Shown: positions 6,516 through 15,426 of the stretch, piece by piece
How positions within the stretch are numbered: position 1 is the stretch's first letter
Layout: each line of letters starts with the position of its first letter
DNA from: CBDDBU01 sp965226045
GTDB lineage: Bacteria > Pseudomonadota > Alphaproteobacteria > VGEJ01
Direction: 5' to 3'
Assembly: GCA_965226045.1 (NCBI GenBank)
Contig: CBDDBU010000009.1
Span: 1-25,581, forward strand
DNA: 25,581 nucleotides
The notes under the pieces: generated by a model
What the model saw: the letters and a program-made list of their open reading frames with translations, nothing else
What the model was told of the DNA's origin: nothing
Databases searched by the model: none
Made by a program: the position numbers and the translations under genes

Positions 6516-7840
6516 TTCCAGGCCAGGGTCACCAGGTTCCATTCGCCCGTGACCTTGTCCAGGCCGCGTAGCGAGAACTGGCGGAAGCCCATGGCCGATT
6601 TGATGATGCCGAACACCGGTTCCGGCGTTTGCTTGCGCAGGGCGTAGAGTTGCCGGCCCTCGGGCGTCGCCAGTCGATGTGTCATCGCTTCCAGCGGCGT
6701 CGGGTTCTCCGGGGGCGGCGGCGCGCCGGCGAAGCGGTCCTTCCAGGAGAGATGATGGCGTTCCCGGCCGGGCGTGATCAACGGCGCGATCTCGGCCTCG
6801 GCGCAGGCGTTCACGTTGGCCTCGCTGAAGTAGCCGCTGTCCGCCAGCAGGGTCTCGGGCGCGCCCAGCGCCTCGGGAAGGCGGGCGAGCGCTTCCAGCG
6901 CCGGCTCGATTTGCCGCTTGTCGTTGGGGGCCTGGACCACGTCGTTGGTGACCACCAGCAGGCTGTCGGCCGCCACCAGGGCTTGGGCGTTGTAGGCCTG
7001 TTCGAAGCCGCCGCCGGCCACCGGCATGATGCGCGAGTCCGCGTCGGTCAGATTGACCTGGTCCTTCGGCCCGGGCCCGGCCACCGGCGGCTCGGGTGGA
7101 CGGCCGCCCGGCTTGCGGCCCGTCTTCTCGGCCTTCTCCGCGCGCGCCTCGAGCTTCGCCTCGTACTCGGCCCGTTCCCGCTCAAGGCGTTCGCGCGCCC
7201 GCGCCTCGATCACCGCCTTAGCCTCGGCGATGCGGGCCAGACGATCCTCGCGCCGGGCCAGTTCCTCGGGCACCGACATCCCGTCGGGCACATCCGCCCC
7301 ATCGGCCGCCTCCGCCAACGCCATCAACTCCGCCACCTCGGCCTTCAACCGGGCTTCGAGCTCGCAGGCGTGTTTCCACGACAGCGCGCTGTGCCGGCTC
7401 GCGTTGGCGTGCACCTTGGTGCCGTCCAGCGCCACCGTGCCGAGCTTCAGCACCCCGGCTTCCCGGGCCAGCAGCAGCACCTCGACGAACAGCCCTTCGA
7501 TCCGGTCGAGAAAACGCCGCCGGAACGCGGCGATGGTATCGTGGTCGGGATGATCGTTGGCCGCGATGAAGCGGAAAGCGACAGAATCATAGGTCGCGCG
7601 CTCCAACTTGCGGCTCGAAAACACCCCCGTGGCGTAGCCGTAGACCAGAAGCCCCAGCAGCATGCTCGGGTGATAGGACGCCGAGCCCGAGCCGCGATAG
7701 GCCTTCACGAACGCCGAGAGGTCCAACTGCTCGATCACCTCGACCACGAAGCGCGCCAGATGCCGCTCGGGAAGCCATTCCTCCACCGACGGCGGCAGCA
7801 GAAACCCCGTCTCCCGGTCGACCGGTCGGAAATTGCTCAT
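6482..7840 (-). CDS. IS1182-family transposase (copy 2)
   Basis: The protein is identical to the copy 1 transposase (452 residues, D139/D334/E407), with the same ribosome binding site and start. No disabling change is seen, so it may be active. Confidence 0.93.
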   Translation of the reverse strand: MSNFRPVDRETGFLLPPSVEEWLPERHLARFVVEVIEQLDLSAFVKAYRGSGSASYHPSMLLGLLVYGYATGVFSSRKLERATYDSVAFRFIAANDHPDHDTIAAFRRRFLDRIEGLFVEVLLLAREAGVLKLGTVALDGTKVHANASRHSALSWKHACELEARLKAEVAELMALAEAADGADVPDGMSVPEELARREDRLARIAEAKAVIEARARERLERERAEYEAKLEARAEKAEKTGRKPGGRPPEPPVAGPGPKDQVNLTDADSRIMPVAGGGFEQAYNAQALVAADSLLVVTNDVVQAPNDKRQIEPALEALARLPEALGAPETLLADSGYFSEANVNACAEAEIAPLITPGRERHHLSWKDRFAGAPPPPENPTPLEAMTHRLATPEGRQLYALRKQTPEPVFGIIKSAMGFRQFSLRGLDKVTGEWNLVTLAWNIKRMFTLQYA

Positions 7841-7920
7841 GACGGCCTCCATCACGCGCGGGCAAATCAACTGATACCATCGAATCCTATTTCGACTCCC
7901 GGCTCAAGTCCGACAGGCTG

Positions 7921-9156
7921 CTAGGGGGTGTGACCGGCGAGGAGGCGGGGCAGGGCGCCGACCGTGCCGCGCGCGTGACGCATGAAGAATCGCTTGAGCG
8001 GCGGCAGCCGGTCGACCGCCGCCAAGCCGAGATCGCGGGCCAGGGCGGCCGGAGCGCCATCGGCGACAAACAACCGGTTTAGGACATCGGTGACGGCGAT
8101 CATCGCCAGGTTGTCGAGCCGCCGCCAACGCTGATAGCGCTCGAGCCGGTCGGTTGTCCCAATATCGAGCCCGAGGCGCGCGGTGTCGACGAGCACCTCG
8201 GCCAGCGCCGCCACGTCGCGCAGGCCCATGTTCAGGCCCTGTCCCGCGACCGGGTGGACCGTGTGCGCCGAATCGCCGACCAGAACCACCCGATGATCGA
8301 CATAGCGCTCTGCGTGATGCATGGCGAGCGGATAGCTCCAGCACGGTCCGATGGTGTGGGCGGCGCCGAGAAAGCCACCGAGCCTCCGCCGCATCTCGAC
8401 ATCGAATTCCACACGGTCGAGATCAAGGAAGGTCGGCGCGAGATCGGCCCGCTCGGTCCAGACCAACGAGGCGCGGTCGCCTGTCAGGGGAAGAACCGCA
8501 AACGGCCCGCTGGCCAGGAAACGCTCATGGGCAATGCCTCGGTGCGGTCGCTCGTGGGCGATGGTGCAGACGATCGCGCACTGGGGGTATGCCCAGCCGC
8601 GCGTCGCGATGCCGGCGGACGCGCGCAGCGACGAGGCGCGCCCATCGCAGGCGACCACGAGCGGCGCCTCGATGACGCCGCCATCGTCGAGAACCGCGCG
8701 GGCAAGCCCCGGCCCCCGTTCGAGCGCGACGACGTGGCGTGGCGCGTGCAGGACTAGGTTCGGCCACTTCTGAACCGCCGCGTGAAGGGCGGTCCGGATG
8801 TGACGGTTCTCGACCATGTAGCCAAACGGCCGCGCGTCGAGCTCGCGGTGGTCGAAGTGAAGATGGAGGAGGGACTCGCGATCGCTCACCCGTATGTCGA
8901 GGATGGGCTGAGCGGCCGGAGCGAGTCCAGGCCAAACGCCGATCGCGCCCAGCATCTGCTGCGAGGCGAAGGCCAGCGCCGAGGCGCGCCCGTCGAAGGC
9001 GGCAGCGGTGGCGGTGGCCGGGTCGTCGCGATCAACGACAGCAACCTCGAACCCAACGTGAGCGAGCGCGCAGCCGAGCGTGAGCCCGATCATGCCACCA
9101 CCGACGATCACGACGTCATGGCGCGGCGCCGCAGGTATCTGGTTCGCGCGGGTCAT
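7921..9156 (-). CDS. UbiH/UbiF/Coq6-type FAD-dependent monooxygenase
   Basis: A 411-residue flavoprotein hydroxylase of the family that hydroxylates the ubiquinone ring precursor. The N-terminal FAD-binding Rossmann motif is VVIVGGGMIGL (about 15-25). A DG motif follows (VVACDGRASSLR), and the second FAD motif is GDSAHTVHPVAGQGLNMGLRD. The ATG at 9156 is chosen because the Rossmann strand starts 14 residues later. A longer upstream frame lacks similarity. The stop TAG is made by the CTAG flanking IS1182 copy 2. The product ends at about the usual length, so function is probably kept. Which ring position it hydroxylates cannot be read from sequence. It is divergent from the amidase gene, with 63 bp between them. 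Confidence 0.9.
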   Translation of the reverse strand: MTRANQIPAAPRHDVVIVGGGMIGLTLGCALAHVGFEVAVVDRDDPATATAAAFDGRASALAFASQQMLGAIGVWPGLAPAAQPILDIRVSDRESLLHLHFDHRELDARPFGYMVENRHIRTALHAAVQKWPNLVLHAPRHVVALERGPGLARAVLDDGGVIEAPLVVACDGRASSLRASAGIATRGWAYPQCAIVCTIAHERPHRGIAHERFLASGPFAVLPLTGDRASLVWTERADLAPTFLDLDRVEFDVEMRRRLGGFLGAAHTIGPCWSYPLAMHHAERYVDHRVVLVGDSAHTVHPVAGQGLNMGLRDVAALAEVLVDTARLGLDIGTTDRLERYQRWRRLDNLAMIAVTDVLNRLFVADGAPAALARDLGLAAVDRLPPLKRFFMRHARGTVGALPRLLAGHTP

Positions 9157-9219
9157 GCCCGCAGCATCCCGACCGACGGCTCGATTGTCCAGCCTGCGCC
9201 GCGCCGCTAGTCTCCGCCG

Positions 9220-10602
9220 ATGAGCAGAGACCCGTCGACGATGAGCAGAGACTGGCACGACATGAGCGCACTCGATCTCGGCAACGGGATCGAGGCCGGC
9301 GCGATCGATGCGCTCGCCCTGGCCGAGTATTTCCTCGAGCGCATCGCGCGGCTCGATCCCGACCACGCGATCTACCTGCGCACGACGGCCGAGCGGGCGC
9401 GGGCCGAGGCCGAGGCGGCGCGCGCGCGCGCCAGGGCGGGGTTGCGCCGGGGCCCCCTCGATGGCGTCCCTATCTCGTGGAAGGACCTCTACGATACCGC
9501 CGGCACCATTACTGCAGGGGGCTCCGCGCTATTGGCCGATCGGGTCCCGGCGCACGATGCACTGGTGCTCGAGCGGGCGAGCCGCGCCGGGACCGTCTGC
9601 CTGGGCAAGACCAACCTGACGGAGTTCGCCTATTCGGGCCTCGGCATCAACCCCACGACCGGCACGCCGGCCAACGCTTTCGATGACAAGACGCCGCGCT
9701 GTCCAGGCGGCTCCTCGTCGGGCGCGGCGGTCTCGGTCGCGCGCGGACTGGCGCCCGCCGCGATCGGCAGCGATACCGGCGGTTCGGTCCGCGTGCCAGC
9801 GGCGTGGAACGGTCTGGTCGGGCTCAAGACCACGATCGGACTGGTGCCGACCGACGGCGTCCTGCCGTTGAGCCAGTCCCTCGATACGGTCGGCCCGTTG
9901 ACCCGCGATGTGGCCGACGCCAACGCGATTCTCGGCCTCCTCCTCAACCGCCGGCCGGCCGATCTCAGCGGCGCGGACCTGCGCGGCACACGCTTTCTGG
10001 TCGCCGCCACCTTCGCGGCCGAGCGCACCGCGCCGGGCGTGCGCAGTTTGTTCGAGGCGGCGCTCGATCGCCTGACCCAGGCCGGCGCGAGCCTGGTCCA
10101 CGGCGATATTCCGGAGTTCGACCAGCTCGACGACATGATCGGCGGGCCCGGCGACATCCAGGTGTGCGAGGCTTGCGCCAACTGGGTCGACCTGATCGAG
10201 ACCGACCCCAGCCGCGTCTATCGTCCGATCGCCGAGCGCGTCCTGGCCGGCCGCGAGCACCGCGCCGTCGATATGGTCGCCTTCGCAGCGCGCGGGGCCG
10301 AAATTCGAGCACGCTATCTCCAACGTGCGGCGGAGTTCTCGGCGGTGCTGACGCCGACGGTGATGACGCCGCCGCCGCCGATAGCCCCGCTCGAGGCCGG
10401 CGGCGCGGACTACCTCGCCGCCAACATGGACGCGCTGGGCTTCACCCGGCTTGGCAATCGGCTCGGCCTGTGCGGCCTTACGCTGCCGTGCGGCCTCGAT
10501 GAGTTGGGTCTGCCCGTGGGCCTCATGCTGAACGGGCTGCCCGGCGCCGACACAGCGCTATTGCGCCTCGGCAGCGCGATCGAGCACGCGCTGTCGAACT
10601 AG
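9220..10602 (+). CDS. Amidase-signature family enzyme
   Basis: A 460-residue amidase-signature hydrolase, typical length. The Ser-cisSer-Lys triad is clear: K88 (PISWKDLYDTAG), S165 in GGSSSGAAVS and nucleophile S189 in GSDTGGSVRVPA. GatA itself would be expected beside gatC/gatB, which are absent, so this is more likely a stand-alone amidase or allophanate/indoleacetamide-type hydrolase. The substrate is unknown. The first 12 bases, ATGAGCAGAGAC, recur 21 bp downstream in frame, giving two candidate starts (9220 and 9241). The third in-frame ATG at 9262 is also possible. Confidence 0.9.
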   Translation: MSRDPSTMSRDWHDMSALDLGNGIEAGAIDALALAEYFLERIARLDPDHAIYLRTTAERARAEAEAARARARAGLRRGPLDGVPISWKDLYDTAGTITAGGSALLADRVPAHDALVLERASRAGTVCLGKTNLTEFAYSGLGINPTTGTPANAFDDKTPRCPGGSSSGAAVSVARGLAPAAIGSDTGGSVRVPAAWNGLVGLKTTIGLVPTDGVLPLSQSLDTVGPLTRDVADANAILGLLLNRRPADLSGADLRGTRFLVAATFAAERTAPGVRSLFEAALDRLTQAGASLVHGDIPEFDQLDDMIGGPGDIQVCEACANWVDLIETDPSRVYRPIAERVLAGREHRAVDMVAFAARGAEIRARYLQRAAEFSAVLTPTVMTPPPPIAPLEAGGADYLAANMDALGFTRLGNRLGLCGLTLPCGLDELGLPVGLMLNGLPGADTALLRLGSAIEHALSN

Positions 10603-10664
10603 ACGCCAGCTCTCCTGTGTCACCTTCGGCCATGTCACCCTCCGGCTTGGGGGCCCACATTCGT

Positions 10665-11069
10665 TCAGCCGCGGCGCGCCGTCGGGCGAACCCCGAGGGG
10701 CGGGCGGCCGGGTCCGGCGGCGCGCTCGCGCCACATCGCCTGGTAGGCGGCCTCCAAATCGCGGACGAAGCCCGCCAGATCGAACAACGGGCTGATCGCT
10801 CGCTCGCGGGCAACACGGGCCCGAACGGCCGCCCGCGCGGTCGCGTCAGTGGCCAGGTCCATGGCCTTACGTTCATACGTGGCCACGTCCTCGGCGATCA
10901 GCTCGGGTATTCCAGCGGCGGACAGCAACGAGGCGCCCACGCGCGCGGCCGACGTCTCCCCCGCCCGTGTGACAACCGGCACGCCGGCCCCGAGCGCATC
11001 GAGTGTCGTCACCCCGCCGCCATGGTGGAGCGTATCGAGCACCAGATCGGCGCACGCGATGCGGCCTAG
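10665..11069 (-). pseudogene. OGT-like (GT41, SPINDLY-type) glycosyltransferase, C-terminal stump
   Basis: The open frame begins at the CTAG bordering IS1182 copy 3 and runs 134 codons to a TGA. The visible part reads LGRIACADLVLDTLHHGGGVT, TLDALGAGVPVVTRAGET and AARVGASLL. This is the UDP-binding C-terminal end of bacterial TPR/O-GlcNAc-transferase-like enzymes (family GT41). The N-terminal TPRs and most of the catalytic domain are missing. The sequence across the element (12757 onward) does not continue the gene. The 5' part must have been lost or moved by recombination between IS copies. It is non-functional as seen. Confidence 0.82.
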
Positions 11070-11149
11070 CAGCCTGTCGGACTTGAGCCGGGAGTCGAAA
11101 TAGGATTCGATGGTATCAGTTGATTTGCCCGCGCGTGATGGAGGCCGTC

Positions 11150-12508
11150 ATGAGCAATTTCCGACCGGTCGACCGGGAGACGGGGTTTCTGCTGCCGCCG
11201 TCGGTGGAGGAATGGCTTCCCGAGCGGCATCTGGCGCGCTTCGTGGTCGAGGTGATCGAGCAGTTGGACCTCTCGGCGTTCGTGAAGGCCTATCGCGGCT
11301 CGGGCTCGGCGTCCTATCACCCGAGCATGCTGCTGGGGCTTCTGGTCTACGGCTACGCCACGGGGGTGTTTTCGAGCCGCAAGTTGGAGCGCGCGACCTA
11401 TGATTCTGTCGCTTTCCGCTTCATCGCGGCCAACGATCATCCCGACCACGATACCATCGCCGCGTTCCGGCGGCGTTTTCTCGACCGGATCGAAGGGCTG
11501 TTCGTCGAGGTGCTGCTGCTGGCCCGGGAAGCCGGGGTGCTGAAGCTCGGCACGGTGGCGCTGGACGGCACCAAGGTGCACGCCAACGCGAGCCGGCACA
11601 GCGCGCTGTCGTGGAAACACGCCTGCGAGCTCGAAGCCCGGTTGAAGGCCGAGGTGGCGGAGTTGATGGCGTTGGCGGAGGCGGCCGATGGGGCGGATGT
11701 GCCCGACGGGATGTCGGTGCCCGAGGAACTGGCCCGGCGCGAGGATCGTCTGGCCCGCATCGCCGAGGCTAAGGCGGTGATCGAGGCGCGGGCGCGCGAA
11801 CGCCTTGAGCGGGAACGGGCCGAGTACGAGGCGAAGCTCGAGGCGCGCGCGGAGAAGGCCGAGAAGACGGGCCGCAAGCCGGGCGGCCGTCCACCCGAGC
11901 CGCCGGTGGCCGGGCCCGGGCCGAAGGACCAGGTCAATCTGACCGACGCGGACTCGCGCATCATGCCGGTGGCCGGCGGCGGCTTCGAACAGGCCTACAA
12001 CGCCCAAGCCCTGGTGGCGGCCGACAGCCTGCTGGTGGTCACCAACGACGTGGTCCAGGCCCCCAACGACAAGCGGCAAATCGAGCCGGCGCTGGAAGCG
12101 CTCGCCCGCCTTCCCGAGGCGCTGGGCGCGCCCGAGACCCTGCTGGCGGACAGCGGCTACTTCAGCGAGGCCAACGTGAACGCCTGCGCCGAGGCCGAGA
12201 TCGCGCCGTTGATCACGCCCGGCCGGGAACGCCATCATCTCTCCTGGAAGGACCGCTTCGCCGGCGCGCCGCCGCCCCCGGAGAACCCGACGCCGCTGGA
12301 AGCGATGACACATCGACTGGCGACGCCCGAGGGCCGGCAACTCTACGCCCTGCGCAAGCAAACGCCGGAACCGGTGTTCGGCATCATCAAATCGGCCATG
12401 GGCTTCCGCCAGTTCTCGCTACGCGGCCTGGACAAGGTCACGGGCGAATGGAACCTGGTGACCCTGGCCTGGAACATAAAGAGAATGTTCACCTTGCAAT
12501 ACGCTTGA
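11150..12508 (+). CDS. IS1182-family transposase (copy 3)
   Basis: The 452-residue protein is identical to copies 1 and 2, with the same GGAGG-preceded ATG. All three catalytic residues are kept. Confidence 0.93.
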   Translation: MSNFRPVDRETGFLLPPSVEEWLPERHLARFVVEVIEQLDLSAFVKAYRGSGSASYHPSMLLGLLVYGYATGVFSSRKLERATYDSVAFRFIAANDHPDHDTIAAFRRRFLDRIEGLFVEVLLLAREAGVLKLGTVALDGTKVHANASRHSALSWKHACELEARLKAEVAELMALAEAADGADVPDGMSVPEELARREDRLARIAEAKAVIEARARERLERERAEYEAKLEARAEKAEKTGRKPGGRPPEPPVAGPGPKDQVNLTDADSRIMPVAGGGFEQAYNAQALVAADSLLVVTNDVVQAPNDKRQIEPALEALARLPEALGAPETLLADSGYFSEANVNACAEAEIAPLITPGRERHHLSWKDRFAGAPPPPENPTPLEAMTHRLATPEGRQLYALRKQTPEPVFGIIKSAMGFRQFSLRGLDKVTGEWNLVTLAWNIKRMFTLQYA

Positions 12509-12676
12509 GCAGGCGGCCGGACTCCGTTACCTCGCGAAAAGGAATAAGAGTATGCTCGCCTTGCGGCACGCGCGAGCAAGCGAAAGTACTTCGTGCCCTC
12601 ACGAGAGGGCATAAGAGTAAACTCACCCTGCGGTACGCGCGGCCAAGCGACCGCACTCCGTGTCCTCACGAAAGGG
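12475..12676 (+). repeat. Three tandem ~67 bp repeats at the 3' end of IS1182 copy 3
   Basis: The same three-unit tail as in copies 1 and 2, with extra bases (for example CCGTTACC for CCGTACC) and substitutions such as GAAAGT for GAACGT. The perfect GCCCTC-ACGA-GAGGGC hairpin of the middle unit is preserved. Confidence 0.78.
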
Positions 12677-12756
12677 CGCTCGATCCCAAGACCTCTCCAC
12701 ATCGCGAATCCGTCCACACCCATTCTCGCGGGACCTCAGTCCCGACAGGCTGCTAG

Positions 12757-12938
12757 CCCTGCCGTTATCCCAGCGCCGCCCGGAACCCAGTCGCCCCAGC
12801 GTCACACCCGCGCCGTTTTTGACGAAATCATCAGGAAACTTCGCCCATATACCGAACGCGAACGGCCGCGAAATGCGGCCGCGTGCTTACCCGAGTAAGT
12901 AAGCGTATACAATCACTTCTAATAAGCCCTTGAAAAGA
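12757..12938. other. Gap between IS1182 copy 3 and tRNA-Phe
   Basis: No recognisable gene or IS piece was found. On the minus strand it does not continue the broken glycosyltransferase. The final bases (CCTTGAAAAGA plus the tRNA CCA complement) match the trailer of tRNA-Gly. Confidence 0.5.
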
Positions 12939-13014
<76 letters not shown>

Positions 13015-13082
13015 CGAGGCGGCCTGGCCGCACCCGCCGCGGCGGCGCCTTCATAGGCGAAAACGTGCCCATCGTCCAGCGC

Positions 13083-13269
13083 TCAGCCGTCGCTGGCCTG
13101 GTCGCTGGGCTCCTCGCTGGCCTCTTCGCCGACGAGGGAATAGCCGCCGGTGAGCCAGCGGCCGAGATCGACGTTGGCGCAGCGCTTGGAGCAAAACGGC
13201 CGATAGTGCTCGTCTCGGTCCGCGCCGCAGATCGGGCAGCCGGTTTTCGCGCCGTGCCGCGCCTGCCAT
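13083..13269 (-). CDS. yacG: YacG zinc-binding protein (DNA gyrase inhibitor family); start uncertain, possible +1 error
   Basis: The C-X2-C-X11-C-X3-C zinc site is plain (CPICG then FCSKRC), followed by the family signature VDLGRWLTGGY. YacG of E. coli binds and inhibits gyrase. As given, the frame has no own start next to the zinc site and runs straight out of the RNase G frame, so it reads as an RNase G-YacG fusion. Removing one C at 13274-13276 gives rng a TGA. Removing one A from the AAAA run gives an ATG at 13269 and a 61-residue YacG beginning MAGAARRETGCPICG, a normal length. I favour two separate genes with sequence errors. A real fusion is the alternative. Confidence 0.75.
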
Positions 13270-13270
13270 C

Positions 13271-14740
13271 TCACCCGACCCTCGAACTCGAAATGGGTGC
13301 GCTCGAAACTCGCCATCGCCTCAATCTCGACCGGGCGGCCGACGCGCCGCGCCAGCAGCTCGACGGCCTCGCCCGCGGTCTCAAGGGCGCGGACCACGTC
13401 CGGGGCGGCGCGGACGTGCAGGACGCCGCCGGCGCGCCCGCTGTTCGTCGCCCGTTCGGCGCGCCGCAGCAGGTCACCAACCAGGGTCTCCATGGTGGGG
13501 CGGCGGCCGCTGGCGCCACAGCCGGGGCAAGGCTCGGTGACCTGCATCCACAGCGACGGGCGCACCCGCGCCCGGGTGATCTCGACCCACGCCCCGGGCC
13601 GGAATGGGGCCCGCTCTGGGCCGGGCGGCATCGGGCGCGAAGGCCTCTTGGAGCGCGCTGGCCAGTCGCAAGCGATCGGGCGCCTCGATGTCGAGGAAGT
13701 CGACAACGATCAGGCCGCCGATGCCCCGCACGCGGAGCTGTCGCGCGATCGCGCCGGCCGCCTCGAGGTTGACGCGCAGCGCCGTCTCGCGTGGGCTCGC
13801 GGCATCGGTGAGCGCGCCGGAATCGACGTCGATGGCGGTCAGCGCCTCGGTCTCGTCGATGGTGATCGCGCCGCCCGATGGCAGCCGTACCTCGCGCTCC
13901 AGCGCGAGCGCGATGTCGGCGTCGATGTCGCCGTGGTCAAACAGCGCGCCGGCGCCGCGAAAGTGCTCCAAGCGCGGGGCGAGGTCGGGCCCGATGGCGT
14001 TGGCAGTAGTCGCGGGCGCGGATGAAGGCAGGACCTGAGTCGATGCGGATGCGGTCGGTCGTGCGCAGGTCGCGCAGCGCGCGGATCAGCGGGTCGTGCT
14101 CGCTGAACAGACAGGCCGGCGGCCGGGCCTCGGCGCGGGCCGCCGCGAGGTCGCGCCAGGCCGCGCTGAGGCGCTCGATATCGGCGGCGATCGCCGCCGC
14201 CCCCGCCCCTGCGGCGGCCGTGCGCACGATGAACCGGCCCGCGTGGGCGTCGGTCTCTTGGCGCGCCGCCTCGACCAGCGCTTTGAGACGGTCACGTTCG
14301 GCCTCGTCGGCCAGCCGGCGCGAGACCACGACGCCCGACTGTGTCGGCGCATGGACCAGCAGTTGTCCCGGCAGCGTGATCGCGCCGGTCAGGGCGGCGC
14401 CCTTGTCGGCCACGGCGTCGGCGGCGACCTGCACGAGCACGGCCTCGCCCTCGCTGACCAGCTCGTTGATCGGCGGCTCTCGATCGTCGCCTTCCGGGTC
14501 GGCGCGGGGGTGCAAGCGCTGGGCCTCCCGCGCGCCGAGGAAAGCGTCGCGGCCGACGCCGATGTCGACGAAGGCGGCGCCGATATTGGCCACCACCCGG
14601 ACGACGCGGCCGAGGTAGATGTTGCCGACCAGCGAACCGTTGGCCGCCCGTTCGATCGCCAGCTCGGCGAGCCGGCCGTCCTCGGTGCGGGCGATCCGCA
14701 CCTCGCCGATGCCGACGTTGATCAGGAGTTCTTGGCTCAT
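13271..14740 (-). pseudogene. rng: Ribonuclease E/G family (RNase G), frameshifted as sequenced
   Basis: Three frames together give a complete RNase G. The first starts MSQELLINVG, with the S1-like stretch GNIYLGRVVRVVANIGAAFVDIG, and reaches RIDSGPAFIRARDYCQ. The second contains ITIDETEALTAIDVDSGA and GGLIVVDFLDIE (catalytic metal-binding aspartates). The third contains WVEITRARVRPSL and the Zn-link-type CPGCG. Each break is one extra base: GG for G near 13996-13997 and GGG for GG at 13618-13620. A third at 13274-13276 would create the stop. Removing all three gives 488 residues, essentially the usual RNase G length. The ATG overlaps the maf stop (ATGA). The gene is probably intact in reality. 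Confidence 0.85.
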
Positions 14741-15366
14741 TCCAGATCGCCGTCCGCCCAGATTGCCTGCCAGCGACGATCGACCGAGAACCCGAGGCCG
14801 CCGAGCAGGTTCACCGTCTCGTGGAGCGGCAGGCCGACGACGTTACTGTACGAGCCGTTGATGCGCTTCACCAGTGCCGCCGCCCGGCCCTGGATGGCGT
14901 ACCCGCCGGCCTTGCCGCGCCATTCCTCGCTCGCCAGGTAGCCCTCGATCTCAGCTTCGGTGAGGCGTTTGAACTCGACCACGGTGGTCACCAACCGCGC
15001 CCCTTGGCGGCCCTCCGGGGCGCTCAGCGCGATCGCCGTGTGGACCCGGTGGCGGCGTCCGGACAGGGCCTTCAGACAGCGCCGGGCTTGCGCGGCATCG
15101 GCCGGCTTGGGCAGCGCGCGTCGGCCGCGCGCGACGATGGTGTCGGCCGCGAGGACGAAGTCGTCAGCGTGTGTCCGCGCCACCGATTCGGCCTTGGTCC
15201 GCGCTAGGCGCCGCGCGCTCTGGGGTGGCGTTTCGCCGGCCAGGGCCGTCTCGTCGACGTCGGCCACGACGACAAGGTTGGGCGTCAGTCCGATCCGCTC
15301 AAGAAGGGCGCGCCGGCGCGGTGATGCCGAGGCGAGAACGAGCCGCGCTTCGCTCGCGGCCGCCAC
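14737..15366 (-). CDS. maf: Maf family nucleotide pyrophosphatase
   Basis: A 209-residue Maf/YhdE-type nucleoside triphosphate pyrophosphatase that removes non-canonical or modified nucleotides. It was first described as a septum-formation inhibitor. Signatures are LASASPRRRALLERIG (N-terminal substrate loop), FVLAADTIV with the catalytic Asp, and YAIQGRAAALVKRINGSYSNVVGLPL. Start is GTG at 15366. Its TGA overlaps the rng ATG, so the two are translationally coupled. It lies 35 bp downstream of infA in the standard infA-maf order. Confidence 0.93.
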   Translation of the reverse strand: MAAASEARLVLASASPRRRALLERIGLTPNLVVVADVDETALAGETPPQSARRLARTKAESVARTHADDFVLAADTIVARGRRALPKPADAAQARRCLKALSGRRHRVHTAIALSAPEGRQGARLVTTVVEFKRLTEAEIEGYLASEEWRGKAGGYAIQGRAAALVKRINGSYSNVVGLPLHETVNLLGGLGFSVDRRWQAIWADGDLE

Positions 15367-15373
15367 GCCAGCA

Positions 15374-15426
15374 CCTATTTGAAACGAAGGATAATCGGAG
15401 CCTACTTGAAACGAAAGGTGATCCGG
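15374..15426 (-). repeat. Partial tandem duplication of the infA 3' end
   Basis: Plus-strand segments CCTATTTGAAACGAAGG (from 15374) and CCTACTTGAAACGAAAGG (from 15401) continue similarly for about 25 bases each. Read on the minus strand, both encode ...FK-stop after CGTTTC. The second copy lies just after the infA stop and before maf, so it is a relic of end duplication. Confidence 0.7.

Larger units (their letters stand above)
6243..7920 (-). mobile_element. IS1182-family insertion sequence, copy 2 (complete, 1678 bp)
   Basis: This looks like the same element as copy 1 shifted by 5590 bp, with no difference found by eye. It is flanked by CTAG at 6239-6242 and 7921-7924. The right-hand CTAG supplies the stop codon of the neighbouring monooxygenase gene. 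It separates the cnoX/LON/Trm112/DUF971 cluster from ubiH. Confidence 0.93.
11070..12752 (+). mobile_element. IS1182-family insertion sequence, copy 3 (inverted, 1683 bp)
   Basis: The same element in the opposite orientation, with CTAG at 11066-11069 and 12753-12756. The transposase protein is identical to the other copies, but the roughly 240-bp tail differs by five single-base insertions and three substitutions. That makes it 5 bp longer. With copies 1 and 2 it forms long inverted repeats able to invert the DNA between them. Confidence 0.93.

Noticed and set aside
12757..12938. Continuation of the glycosyltransferase gene beyond IS1182 copy 3
   Set aside because: All minus-strand frames were read and none resembles the upstream part of a GT41 enzyme.
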